This document shows, one piece after another, positions 12,246-23,610 of a DNA stretch of 64,000 nt. Source of the DNA: Drosophila pseudoobscura (Eukaryota; Arthropoda; Insecta; Diptera; Drosophilidae); contig NC_046679.1 in the NCBI RefSeq assembly GCF_009870125.1, positions 3,038,001 to 3,102,000 on the forward strand, read 5' to 3'. The notes beneath the pieces were generated by a model that made no database searches, was not told the origin of the DNA, and saw nothing but the letters and a program-made list of their open reading frames with translations. The position numbers and the translations under genes are program-made. Every line of letters starts with the position of its first letter. The stretch's first letter is position 1.

Positions 12246-13049
12246 CATAACTCATTTATGAACTCCAAATTTTAGATTAGCTTTAAGGCCGTCTGCATTC
12301 CATAAATATATAGTTCAATACATATATCTGACATGGTCTGGCCAATAAAAAGTAAAACTAATGGTAAAACTAATATTGAAATCCTTGCAAATCGAACTCC
12401 AAGGGTATACAATGCTTCGGCCCCACAGCTTTCTTTGCTTTTGTTGCAGTTGCAGGCAGTTGCTGTTAGTGGCTGACTGTTGTTGTTAGTATTATCATCA
12501 ACATTGTTCTTGTTTTTGGGCTTTGGCCCGCTTGGCCCTCTTGGCCCGCGCACAACTTTTGCAGCTCCGCTTTTTTAGCTTTTTGCTTTTTTTGCTCCTT
12601 TGCTCGCTGCGGCACTTGACGCCACGAGAACATAAAAATGCTTTTCAGCACTCGAAATGATGATGACTACGACTCGGCGGCTGCTGCCTGCTGCCTGCCG
12701 CTGCTGCTGCCTATGCCTCTGTCTCTGCCCCTTGTTCAACTAAACTACTCCAGTCGGAATAGCATTTTAATAGACAAAAAACTACTCGACACGACGACCC
12801 AGAGCCAGAGCCAGACCCAGAGCCAGAGCTCAGAGAGTCAGTAAACATGTGAAAATACTTTGGAAGAAAGAATTGCCAGCACACGCTTTTCTAATTTAAG
12901 AACCTTTCGCTGCATGTCCAGAAATTTGACATCGCAGAAATGTTATCTAAGCCACAAAACACAAAACGGAATCCAGTTAGCTGCCCCACTGCAGTGGGGA
13001 GAGGGCGAATAAAGGACGCCCTGTGCACCACTTGACTTGCCCCATTTGC

Positions 13050-13107
13050 TTCTGCTGTTGCTGTTGCTGCTGCTGCTGCTGCTGGGGTGGGTGTTGCTGC
13101 TGCTGTA
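13050..13107. repeat. CTG trinucleotide tract
   Basis: An imperfect (CTG)n/(TTG)n run interrupted by GGGTGGGTG. Noncoding context. Confidence 0.8.
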
Positions 13108-13550
13108 ATGAGCAGCTAAAACTGTTTTCGCGTATGAGTCGAGTCTCGTCCCGTCCATTCCATTCGAGTCTGATTCAGACCTGGAGCCCCCGTTCGAGTC
13201 TGATTCAGAGTTTGAGCTGTTAAGTGAAGTGCTCATCATGACAGCTGCAGAAATTCAGCCTAGACGAAGATGATTTATAATTGTCATAGACTTCCTGGTT
13301 GTGTTATACAAACGGGGAGCTCATATGATCGTGGATCTTGGCAGATCCATTTCAACACCTGCTCTGCCGAGCAGACTGCGCTTTGGGGCTAGAATGAAAG
13401 TGTTAAAGGGAGGCGTCTTTCTGTCAGGTTTAGCCCGCCCCAACCATCGCGTCCGTAATGGTAACCAGATTACTATAAATGTACCGAAACGACTGCGTAA
13501 ATTATTTCATACTGTGACCGAATACTCGTATTTATACCGTTCAGCCTTGA

Positions 13551-14465
13551 TTATGACAGTCTTCTTCTTCTTCTATGCCTATACAAATGTTCTTTATGTG
13601 TATCGGTGTAGAGCTGGTCGTAAGGAAATATCATGGGCTCCGTGCATTTACAGTTTTGGTAGAGACAGTCCCGGGTCATTGTTTGTATGTAGTCGTAGTA
13701 CATCCACATGGAGGCAAAGACGTCGGGTATATCATCGCCACAGTCGAGACCATAGCTGACCACGCCCACCAGCCTACCATTGAGGACGAGCGGGCCTCCG
13801 GAGTCACCGCTGCAGGTGCCACCGGCGAAGAAGGCGCACAGGCCGCCATAGTCGACGCCGCCGGTTCCGTCGTTGTTCTTGTAATACCCTTGGCACTCTT
13901 CCAGGGAGATGGCAGTCATTGTAAGCTTCTGCAGGATCTGGGGATATTCCTCAATGGGCGCACTTTCGTTGGAGATCTCGACGTACGAGGTGGCGCCCCA
14001 GCCGGTTGTAAGTAGCTTTGAGCCCGCCGCCACTGGCCGCCAATCGATGGTGATGGGCTGCACAAATTGTCCGAACTTAATGGCCGTGGTCACTCTGAGC
14101 AGGCCCACGTCGTCTTCGTGAACGTCCAGCTCGTAGCGGCAGTGGGCAGTCATGTACTTGACTTTGTAGCGCATTGCATCGAACGCGTTTGACAAATCCC
14201 TGACGCCCACCACTACGGTGGGCGTGTGCTCAATGAGGCAATGTGCCGCCGATATGACCCAGAAGGGGGTAATAATCGAGCCGCCACAAAAGTGAAAGCC
14301 CCCTATCTGGAGGGACACTTGGTAGGGGGCCAGTCCCACCTCCGCATCCTCGCCATTGATGACCCGCGACTGCAGGTATTTGGCACTTTGGCAGGACTGC
14401 AGTCCACTCAAGGCAAGTAACAACGCGAACAGTAACAGCGACACGGACTGGTGACTGTTGGGCAT
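13551..14465 (-). CDS. Secreted trypsin-fold serine protease
   Basis: A single exon of 304 residues. The ATG at 14465 is chosen because it directly begins a signal peptide (residues 1-28, hydrophobic LLLFALLLALSG). Residues 35-38 (VING) form the mature N terminus after cleavage at Arg34. The chymotrypsin fold is clear: CGGS and SAAHC give His75, the DDVGLL motif gives Asp119, and GDSGGP gives Ser222, so the triad is intact. The residue at chymotrypsin position 189 is Gly and that at 226 is Asp, as in brachyurin-type collagenolytic proteases and not trypsins (family knowledge plus my alignment by eye). After the domain there is an unusual tail of about 45 residues with extra cysteines and an Arg-rich end (RHRRRRRLS) encoded by a GAA/AGA microsatellite. 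Probably a gut or extracellular enzyme. Confidence 0.9.
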   Translation of the reverse strand: MPNSHQSVSLLLFALLLALSGLQSCQSAKYLQSRVINGEDAEVGLAPYQVSLQIGGFHFCGGSIITPFWVISAAHCLIEHTPTVVVGVRDLSNAFDAMRYKVKYMTAHCRYELDVHEDDVGLLRVTTAIKFGQFVQPITIDWRPVAAGSKLLTTGWGATSYVEISNESAPIEEYPQILQKLTMTAISLEECQGYYKNNDGTGGVDYGGLCAFFAGGTCSGDSGGPLVLNGRLVGVVSYGLDCGDDIPDVFASMWMYYDYIQTMTRDCLYQNCKCTEPMIFPYDQLYTDTHKEHLYRHRRRRRLS

Positions 14466-17400
14466 TCTGCAGTTGACTGCCGAACGACAGGGCACGGCCC
14501 AAAAGATATGGAAAATCAATTGGTTTCTCTTTCTTATCAAATTAGCTGATCATTTCATCCGATTCCATTCGCTGCAGAACGATTGTTTCATGGATTGGAG
14601 TGCTTGGAAGCAGCAGCAGCCACAGCAGTTCCGCATCCAACGGCCAGGAGGCAGTAGCTCCAGATTATGCAACGCCAGACAGCAACGGGGCTGTGGCGGG
14701 GCTATGGCTCGCAATTAATTTAATTACAAACGGCATGAGAGCTCGCCACGCCCTGAATTTATTTTAATTAGCCCGATATTCGCTTCATTATATTTACATA
14801 CATCAAATCGCGGCGAGGCTCAGGCGAGGCAGCGAAGCGTTGCCAAGAAATGGTTCGGTCTAATAAGTGGCATTTATAATTTTATTGACTGCCAGGCCAA
14901 CCCAGCAACAGCAAGAGCAACAGCAACAGCGACGACTGCTGCTGCGGATAGCCAAGTGAGATCGATGGATGGCGAGTTCGTTCTGAGAGATATAGTTTTG
15001 AAATCCATGGCAGCAGAAGAGCCGCCGGCTCGAACTAAATTTGGTCATATGCCAGCCAGATCGATGCTAAATTTTTCGACATTAGTCTGCGGTTTTCTCG
15101 TGGCCCAGAGCTGTCACGCCGCCGCACAGAACTGCATGAGGAAACCACACAAAATGGAATTATTCGGGGAAAATCTGATGAATTCTGAATACACTTATAC
15201 TATACAATGTACGTCTCAAATGATTTGATTTACTTTTAATCAAACTTTCTTCTCCGGCACATAAGAGTTTTAATATCGTAAATTCCCAGAAATGGCAATG
15301 GACCCACATTTAGGGCATTAGCTAAATTTTAAGTGCTCGTCAGAGGGGGCGCTTTTGGTTCCGCCGGTTCGGGCCATGTTTGCTAAGCGGGCACACGTCG
15401 TACCGGCCCGAGCCTCAGCCTCAGCCTCTGACATATTCCTTGTTGGCGGCGCACGACTTGGGCTAAGGACCCAACCTCGCCTATGCCACTCTGACACGGA
15501 TTGAGGGCATCATTATGATGTGACTGTGACGGGGCCGGGCCACCTTTCGGGAGGGGCTGCATTTGCCTTGCCATCAACATTTTCATTTTCGTTTTCGTTT
15601 GGCAAAGAATCGCCGTAGCCCCCGCCCGTACCCCTGCCCGTACCCCTGCCTCGTTTCGTTGCCATGTGGCACATTTGTCAGAAAATGCCTAACTCCTGAC
15701 ATTTGGCCGGCCACTTGAACTGGGTTACCAGTGCAGTCTTAGTCGTTGTCGTCGTTGCATTGCTCTTGTCCGCTGCCAGCTCGGAGCTCATTAATTTTAT
15801 TTGTTGCCAAAAATGATTGTTTTGCCGCTGCCGGCACCTTTGGCCATCGCTGGGCTGGATTTCTCAATATGCTAGATTTTCTAAGACTGAAATTGAATTG
15901 GGAAATCAAAACATGGAATATACCATTGCCAGAATGTGTAATTAAAGGGCGAATCGAATCAAAGGGCGGTCCGAGACCGGCTTGGCTCGGTTCGGTTCGG
16001 TCCGAGGCCGTTAATTAAGTTTTTAATGATTCGCATTTGGATTGTACGTACTCGTACAAGCTGGCAAATCAATTAGCGCCCGCAGCTAATAATAACCATG
16101 AGCCTAACAAATGAGAGACCGGCCGAGACCAAATCGTTTTGACAATTGCAGCCGAAATACGCCCAAGCCAGGCCCGTCCGGCCCGGCCCGGCCAGGCCGC
16201 GTCGGGCGGCGGGCTGATGTAATCTGGGGAATTGGCGTCGTTGGCCTGAAATATGTTTTATCGCATTTATTATCAGCCGCACCAAATCGTCTATAATTGA
16301 AAAACTGTTAACTAGATTAGCTGCCATTAGAGCGGGAGACGAACGCGTATTTGCCCCGCCCGCCCAAATGCCCCATCAGACTGGGTCCAAGTCCACATCC
16401 AAGTCCATGTCCAGGCGGAGGCGGTGAGGCGGCTGCAGCTTGCAGCCAGTTTTGTGGCCATTGAGTTTGGTCCACTCCGAGAGATAAGTCCCATTCCAGC
16501 GAGCACTTGATCGTTTAGTTAGTTGACTTGGCCAAAATGGCGCTGGCCAGATACATAAATAAACGACAGCTGCCCCAAAGGGACGTGCCATCCATTCTCC
16601 ATTTTCGAATTTTGTTTATTTATTTAAGTGCCTTCAATGCCTCTCTTTTAAATCTAATTAAGTTGTTTAAGTGGAATTTGTGGCCATAAAATTATGCAAA
16701 TCTCTGTGCCACCACCATCTCCCCACTTCTGCGCACTCCATTGCCACTACCACCACTCGTCCCTCGATAGACACTCTGCGGATGCATATTTGCATTGGTA
16801 ATTTGCACGCCAAAAGCCAAAGGCCCCCGCGGGCTCCACTCTCGGCTCGTAAATCATAAGTGGGTGAGTTACGGTTCGTATCTTTTGTTTTTCCAACTGC
16901 TTAGCGCTCGCCAGACCAGGCGCCACTCTTACCTGGCGGGGGGTTCCGGCTGCACTCCGCCAGAACTCCTTGGTCAAATGAAAGTGAAAGCATTCCCTCA
17001 GGAGGATTCTTAGAACGGTAGCACCTCCTAGTGGGAAAAAGGCATACCTTCTATTTCTAGTTAATCATTTATGTTGTTAAGACTCTCTCTCTCTTTTCGC
17101 CTCGAATGTCTGAGAATCCTATAACACTCATCTGTCGAAAGTTCTCAGGCTCTTCGGGAATACATAAATACTTAATTGTGTCACCCAAAGTTTTTGGTCT
17201 TCGCTTATGTGAATTTTACGATGACTGCTTCTTATGGTCAAAAAGAAGAAGGTGGATCGAGGCTGGCTGGGGTTCGGTTGCTTAGTGCCCACACAGATAC
17301 AGGGGCATAAAGATGTCAACGCTTAACTTATCAAGACCGTTCAACAAACACGAACATGAACACGGCAAATGGCAGTGGCAACGCCAACGACGACGACGAT

Positions 17401-19355
17401 GAGGATGACGATGGGTATGACAATGATGTTAATACAATAAAAAACTACAATAATTTCTTCTTTGGGTTTTTATTTGCGTGTCGCCCGCTGCAGCGGTTGC
17501 TGCTGGTCACAAAATACAAGTAGCGCCCACCGCTGACCGTTTATCAAACAACAATAAACTGTAATTTATGAAAAATGCTTGTAAAATGACGATAAAACAA
17601 GTGCCAGACAGTCCACCGACCACGACCACAACAACACCAGCAACAACAACAACAACAACAACAGCAGCAACAGAGATGATGATGATGATGATGACATGGA
17701 CATCGCTGCCAGTCTTGTGCAGAGTTGGGGCCAGCAAGTGGTGTGTGCATCTGCTGCAGTAGCCGGCCTCTGCATCTCTGGTGGGTGTACGAATGTATGC
17801 AAGAGTCTGCGGAGAAGACAAACAATCCATGGGGCTGGTATGCGAGCGGCGGTGGTGGGGTCGGGTTCGGGTTCGAGGGTCTAAGATCCCCAGCTGCATC
17901 TTCACATTTGGCCCGAACATTTGACCATTGTCAACACGCTGGTTTCTTGTTGCGATGGCCAGCAATTGTCTTGGATACCCAATAATTTCTACTCCCGGTA
18001 GGTGTATCCGTTATAAAGAAATAAATGAATAAAAAGGTATTGAAATCATACGAAATATAACATAGAATTGGAAAGAGTGAGAAGTGTGAAGGATATCATT
18101 TAATTTATCATCGTTATTGCTTATTCTAAAACTTGTGCCAGGAAATTCAACATTTTTTATTCTATTACATATTTTTGTGATCTGGAATATTTTCATCACT
18201 AGTACTGTTCTGTTCTGTTCTGAGTATACAATTTTTGTTGGGGTATTCAGACCGTCGAGAATGTTTCTCCTGAAACCTTCTTGGCTTTTTATTTGGGTCA
18301 CATTGGCGACAGGTCAGGACTGCAACAATTTGTGAGCGACGCAACTTTTGCTTTCGAGCGTTGGCGCGTTGCCTCTTGAATTCGCTGCCTTTTTCTCTGT
18401 CCGGTTGCATTTTCATTGTATTCAGAGCCAGCCGGAGTATGCAAGTCAGCCCTTAAAAACGCTGACAAATCGAAAAGAACAACAAGTTTCCGTTCCATAT
18501 CCCTGAGCAGGCCAGCCACATGGAAACGGCAGCCAGGGAGGATTCAAGTCCTATGTACAGGACTCTTTGCCGAACGGGGTAGATTGAATTTATGTTGTAT
18601 TCTGCTATGCTCGCTGCCCACTATGTCAATGTTTGCTTGAACAACTTTTAATTGGAGTGACATCGGTACAGGGTATTTGTGGAACAGGGGTAATAAATAG
18701 TTGGAGCTTGTGTGTTGATACATGTATCTATATATAGATATAGTATTTAAGTTGCCAGAGTTGCCCCGACTATTTTTACTTCGATTTGAATATCTATACC
18801 ATTGTATTTGACCGAGAGTGGTAAATTAAAAGATGTATCCTATTCAAATTGGATATTTTCATATTTAAATCAAATATATTTCCTACAGACTTAAGTTTAT
18901 TATATTTAAAAACAAATTTTTTAATGCATATAATTTTAAGACAAAGTCATTCTACATAATTTCACTTTGTTTTTACATGAAATCGAATATTTAATTTAAA
19001 TATAGGTGTGTTTGTTTTTACAATCCCATTTTTTTTCTCAATTTACTGCAAATACGTTAGATCGATAGATATTTTTTAATGCTAAATCATATAAATTTAA
19101 AATTGTTTTGGTTGCACTGTAATTGCAATCGAATGTCCTTTATGGCCAGCACCTTTTTTTGCTGGCGCGTGTCTAATGAGTAATCGTCCTTTGCTCCATA
19201 TAGTATAGGGGTCATTAAATCAGGGAAACGTCACTCAATCCGTGGAAAACGAAGTTCCCATTTTGTCGGCAGCGGAACAAGCCAACTTCTATTTTAAGTA
19301 AATAATTACCCCAATCCATTCCTGGAAGAGGTCAGACGGTTGTCAGTGCTCAAAC
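14466..19355. other. Noncoding stretch between protease and first receptor
   Basis: No gene is supported on either strand. The left part is GC-mixed with repeats such as CAAC/GATG at 17618-17694. The right part (about 18650-19140) is markedly AT-rich and holds only short frames. The promoter of the first receptor gene should be at its right end; no clear TATA box was identified. Confidence 0.6.
17618..17694. repeat. CAACAA / GATGAT trinucleotide tract
   Basis: A run of AAC/CAA triplets passes directly into (GAT)n. It yields long artificial frames on both strands (poly-Thr, poly-Ser, poly-Leu, poly-Val). Confidence 0.85.
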
Positions 19356-21014
19356 ATGTCGCGACGGAACAGTTCTCTCACCGAAGGACTATACACTCGG
19401 CTTGTATCGTTGCTTAGTCGCAGTCCGCAATTGAGGACCATATTCTACTACAACCCCGACGGAAGCGATTGCCACTTGGAGGAATATCTACGCCCAGGCG
19501 CAGCCTCGGATATACCATTGTTTATTTGGCGTTCGGTTAGAACTGTTGTTCAGCTCAACGGGCTCCTCAACGAAGGACTCCTGGTGCTGGCCTGCTTGCC
19601 GGGCGTGCATCGGGAGGATCTTCTGAGAGGACTGTCCAATAGTTTGCGTTACCTGCGACAGGCCTGGCTGCTCATCGAGTTGGCTGCGAATCATGACGAC
19701 GACAAGTTGGTCGCGAAGGTTCTGGAGTTCTGCCTTCGAATGGAGATGATCAATGCCGATGTGGTCTTGAGTAACTTTGAGGAGACCCGGATTGTGTACG
19801 GCTTCGATGCATATCCCAGGCTTTCATTGAGGAAACATTTCTTTGGATCGGATTCTGCGATCTCAAACCTATACCCCGATAAGGTGATGAATCTCAATGG
19901 CTATCAACTGCGCACAATGCCGGACCTCTCCGAGCCGAACACCCTCCTCTATTACGATCAGCAGGGTCGTCCCCAGATTCTAGGCTACGTGTGGAATATG
20001 CTGGTGGAATTCGCCCGCAAACACAATGCTCATCTGCAGATGATTGGTCAGCCGGTGCAGGGAAAGACCCTGAGCCACATCCAGATGTTGGACCTGGCCA
20101 GTGACGGCCGGGTGGATGTGGCAGCGAGTGTGCAACCCATATCGATGCGCTACCTGGACCGCTACCACGAGTACGCCTATCCGGTGCACTGTGCCAGTTG
20201 GTGCACCATGCTGCCCATGGAACGTGAGCTGGAAATCAGCGAGGTGTTCTCCTGGACCGTGCCCGCAAAGACGTTCACGCTACTGCTTCTGCTGTGGCTG
20301 TTGCACGAGTTTCTGCGAGGGCGGTGGCTGCGCCACAGGCGACTCCAGGCCCTGGGTTGGCTGATTCTGGTCACTCTGCTCACGGCCAACTACCAGGGAA
20401 GACTCCTGAGTCTGCTAGTGTCTGCACCCACAGATCCGCCCATAGACAGCTTCCAGGCGTTAGCCAACACCAAGCTGCATATCTTCGGAGTTCGGTCCGA
20501 GTACGCCGCCTACGATTTCGACATGCGCACGAGATTCGCCAGCATCTTCCGGCTCAGCAATCTCGCCTCGGAGCTGATCCAGCTGAGGAACTCCCTGAAC
20601 ACCTCCTTCGCCTATACGGTGACGAACACCAAGTGGCAGCTCTATGCGGAACAGCAGTCCCACAGCTCTCGACCCCTCTTCCGCTACTCCACGGACCTCT
20701 GCTACTACGAAATGGTGCCCTTCGCCCTGGTCATTCCCGAGAACTCCCCGCACCGCCCCACCCTGCACCACTTCATGCTGCAGCTGGGTGAATCTGGACT
20801 GTTCGACCATTGGGTGGATCGGAGCTTCTACTACATGGTGCAGGCGGGTCGCCTCCACATACGCGACCTCAGCGAAGGGCGCCACATCCAGTCGCTGTCC
20901 GGCGAGGACCTGGCCAATGTATTTCTGTGCTACGGTGTTTGTGTCCTAATTAGCCTGTTGGTGTTTGTCTGCGAGCAGCTTGTGCCCCTGGCCAAGTCCT
21001 GGCTGGGCTTTTAA
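19356..21014 (+). CDS. Divergent ionotropic receptor (Ir94-like), copy 1
   Basis: A single exon of 552 residues, starting at the first ATG of the frame (context CAAAC-ATG). The protein has an extracellular N-terminal part with the YYNPDG-C motif (residues 31-38), a ligand-binding-like region (about 170-300) ending in the SWCTMLPMER block, then hydrophobic segments at about 305-320 and 331-356 and a last membrane segment at about 521-545. LLTANYQGRLLSLL at the third channel segment corresponds to the SYTANLAAF region of glutamate receptors. This is the layout of insect ionotropic receptors, ligand-gated cation channels of chemosensory neurons. The glutamate-binding residues are not recognisable, as expected in divergent IRs. 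It is a tandem partner of the gene at 23611. Confidence 0.88.
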   Translation: MSRRNSSLTEGLYTRLVSLLSRSPQLRTIFYYNPDGSDCHLEEYLRPGAASDIPLFIWRSVRTVVQLNGLLNEGLLVLACLPGVHREDLLRGLSNSLRYLRQAWLLIELAANHDDDKLVAKVLEFCLRMEMINADVVLSNFEETRIVYGFDAYPRLSLRKHFFGSDSAISNLYPDKVMNLNGYQLRTMPDLSEPNTLLYYDQQGRPQILGYVWNMLVEFARKHNAHLQMIGQPVQGKTLSHIQMLDLASDGRVDVAASVQPISMRYLDRYHEYAYPVHCASWCTMLPMERELEISEVFSWTVPAKTFTLLLLLWLLHEFLRGRWLRHRRLQALGWLILVTLLTANYQGRLLSLLVSAPTDPPIDSFQALANTKLHIFGVRSEYAAYDFDMRTRFASIFRLSNLASELIQLRNSLNTSFAYTVTNTKWQLYAEQQSHSSRPLFRYSTDLCYYEMVPFALVIPENSPHRPTLHHFMLQLGESGLFDHWVDRSFYYMVQAGRLHIRDLSEGRHIQSLSGEDLANVFLCYGVCVLISLLVFVCEQLVPLAKSWLGF

Positions 21015-21355
21015 TTATCCTCGCGGCAATTACGTGGAGAAATTTGTTAGCTGTGATGTGCGCGCGATAGAGCCACAATGGACTTCGGACTACCCCGTTT
21101 CCTGTAGTTGTAACCACGCCGCCTTCGGCAAATAGAGACAAGAGAACAGACAAACAGACAAACAGCAAGGGGAAACTTTTTGTTTCACTTCGTGACGGTG
21201 ACGAAGACGACGGCTCTGCCATGGGTCCTGGTCCTGCTGGAACAGACAGTAGAGTAGTTAACAATGCTGTTGGCATCGCTGAGTGGTTTCCTACTGTCTT
21301 ACACTTACACCTTCGTGTTGGCTGTTCTCTCCGTTTTTTGTCGACGGCAAAGGCA

Positions 21356-21361
21356 AATAAA
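21356..21361 (+). terminator. Poly(A) signal of first receptor (candidate)
   Basis: AATAAA about 340 nt past the stop codon, exactly where the flank shared with the second receptor begins. Confidence 0.45.
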
Positions 21362-21860
21362 ACTAAATGCAAATTGCCTCCTACGAAGACACCGCAGCGA
21401 CACGACGAGCACCACGAAATGGGAGACGAACAAATCAGAGTCGAACCGATCCCACCCCCCGAAAAAGGTCCCAGACAAACCGCAACAAATGCACCAAATT
21501 ATGTTAAAACCTTGGCCGTAAACAATGCAGAAGGAGAAGAAGTCTCCAACACCAACAATTTTGTGGCCTAGTCCCGCCAAAGAGGGGTAGAGTGAGGCCA
21601 TGGGATGTCTGTCTTTTACACTTTGGCACTGTGGTAGGACAGCGTAAGAAGTGTCTGATTCGTTGGCCCGTTTTGATTAACATAAACCGAATAATAGACA
21701 TCGACTGCCAAAAACAGCAACAGCAACGTGAACAAATTTGATTTCACGATTTTGCACTATTTAGCCAGAGACGCCGAGGCTGAAGCCGAAGCCCTAGCTC
21801 CAACACCTGCATCTGCATCTGCATTAGAAAGAGGCACAGCAACGAGATACTTTTGTGTAA
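21356..21860 (+). repeat. Duplicated 3' flank, copy A
   Basis: This is a direct copy of 25361-25800, about 4 kb away. The best part (21598-21854 against 25536-25794) shows fewer than about 20 mismatches and one small indel by eye. The left part has larger indels. A shared open frame from a GTG near 21728 has no ATG and stop codons just upstream, so it is not called as coding. Confidence 0.85.
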
Positions 21861-23610
21861 TTTCGACAGCCGAAGATGCATTTTTGGTCCGCATCGAACC
21901 GCTGTCAAAAGATGTGTTGCAACATTGCACATCTCAATTTCAAATGAGCTCTTGTTAAGCAAATGAATCGACTGTCGACTGTCGACTGTCGAGGAAAACC
22001 TTTTAACCAAATGCAACATGTTCACACGCAAATGCCTTAATGCCTTGTTCAGATATTTATGATAGAGCAATGAATAATAAAGATTCAAATAAATGACTTT
22101 TGAACCTTTTCAGGTGACCTAGAATAATCCTCCCAGTCCATATAGATATGTGTCTTTTGGGGATGGGACAATTGGCAGGCCATGGGCAATTTATGACACA
22201 CAAGAAGCGCCACGACTTTGTTGACAAATTTCCACAAAACACGAAGCCTGGCGGAATGAATTATGTCGCCGTGATCGACGGGAAAATGAAGCCAGAATCA
22301 TTGCAACGTAAAAGGTGAGATGCGGGGGCGTGCCATAAGCCAAGATCCAAGAGCACGACATGTGAGACAATTTCGAATCGTGCTCTTGGTGTCCCGGGAG
22401 AGTGCTGCCGCCATTAGTTGCCCTCCTACCGCCCTCCCGTCCACCATTCTCTCTGGCAGTCATCCAGGCTTCCACTCGAGCCGTTGCTTATAATTTGCTG
22501 CAAATTATTAAACGATCTGTCCCAGCCACGAAGGTCAGCGAAGAGGAAAATACTTACGCAGGCCGACCGTCGACGGTCAACCGCAAGAGGCAAGCGGTCC
22601 ACATAACTTTCTCCGCAAGACGGATGCGAGGGTGTTGTCAGATGCCATGAAGGATCGGCGGAGTTAAGCCTACTTCGACCATAAAACGTCATGCCAGGCG
22701 AAAAGAAATGCCGCCTGCACGCTGAGTGGCAGTCACATCAAGTAAGGAGCATACCGAAGTCCTTATACTCTGACAAAGATTAGCCAGAGTAGCTTTGTTG
22801 TTCAACTTACTTGGAAGTATATCTAAAATTGTACACCAAAGCATTAGCTTCGAGAGTTTAAATTTGTTTCAATTCCGACATAAATATTGATTGAAAGTAT
22901 TTATATAAATCATTTCCATATTTAAAGTATTTATTTAAAAGTATAATACTTAATTTAGATATGTTTGGCTGTGTTTCTTTTTACTAAGCCAGTTTTCTCT
23001 TGGTGTATGCGTTTCATATCAAAGAGTTTTATTAGGAAAACGATTGTTTTAATCCAATTACATACAAACGGCGCATATCGCCGAGGAAAACTGAATTGTC
23101 CCTTTTGGCGAGAGTACAAAGTGCAGCCGAAATATATTTCGGCTTAAAAATTCTACAGCTGCAGCTGACTGGTTACTGGTAACTGGAATTGGGGCCTCTG
23201 GTTCCGAACTGCCATATTTTCTCCCTCTGGTTTTTGTTTCTCTGCCTGGTTTTTGCTCACATCCGAAGGTGCCCTGCCCACAAGTTGAAAGGTCAGGAAT
23301 TTATGGATTTTACATGGCTGCAGAGACATTCCCAGTTGCCCGTAACTTAAACAGTTTGACAACGCATACCCTTGACTCCTTTACAATGTTCACAATCTCG
23401 TATTTGCTCAGAGTCGCGATTATCACTGTGCAAACTTTTAACTTCCCTCCGCACAATGGTAATTACTGAGGTAATTACTATGACCAGTTGGCGATGGGAT
23501 TCGATAAGAACCTTGATTTCATTACCAAAGCAAATAGGAGCAGAAGCAAATAGAGCTGCTTCCAACTGCGAGCCTTGCTTGTCCTTCAGTTCTTGTTTAG
23601 GGGCCGCGAC

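Larger units (their letters stand above)
8610..13550. other. Noncoding stretch
   Basis: No gene is supported. The longest frame is 247 codons on the minus strand at 8680-9423. It has no domain, an unlikely composition and sits across simple repeats, so it was not called. The stretch contains hexamer repeats (10730-10760, 12025-12075), a CTG tract and a degenerate dispersed repeat near 12165-12240. Confidence 0.6.
21015..23610. other. Spacer between the two receptor genes
   Basis: It contains the 3' flank of the first receptor, with AATAAA at 21356. The left half (about 21356-21860) has a near copy at 25361-25800. The rest (about 21960-23600) has no gene and includes an AT-rich part near 22800-22960. 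Just before the shared block, 21210-21400 could encode a short hydrophobic stretch that resembles the end of a receptor gene (see findings). Confidence 0.6.
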
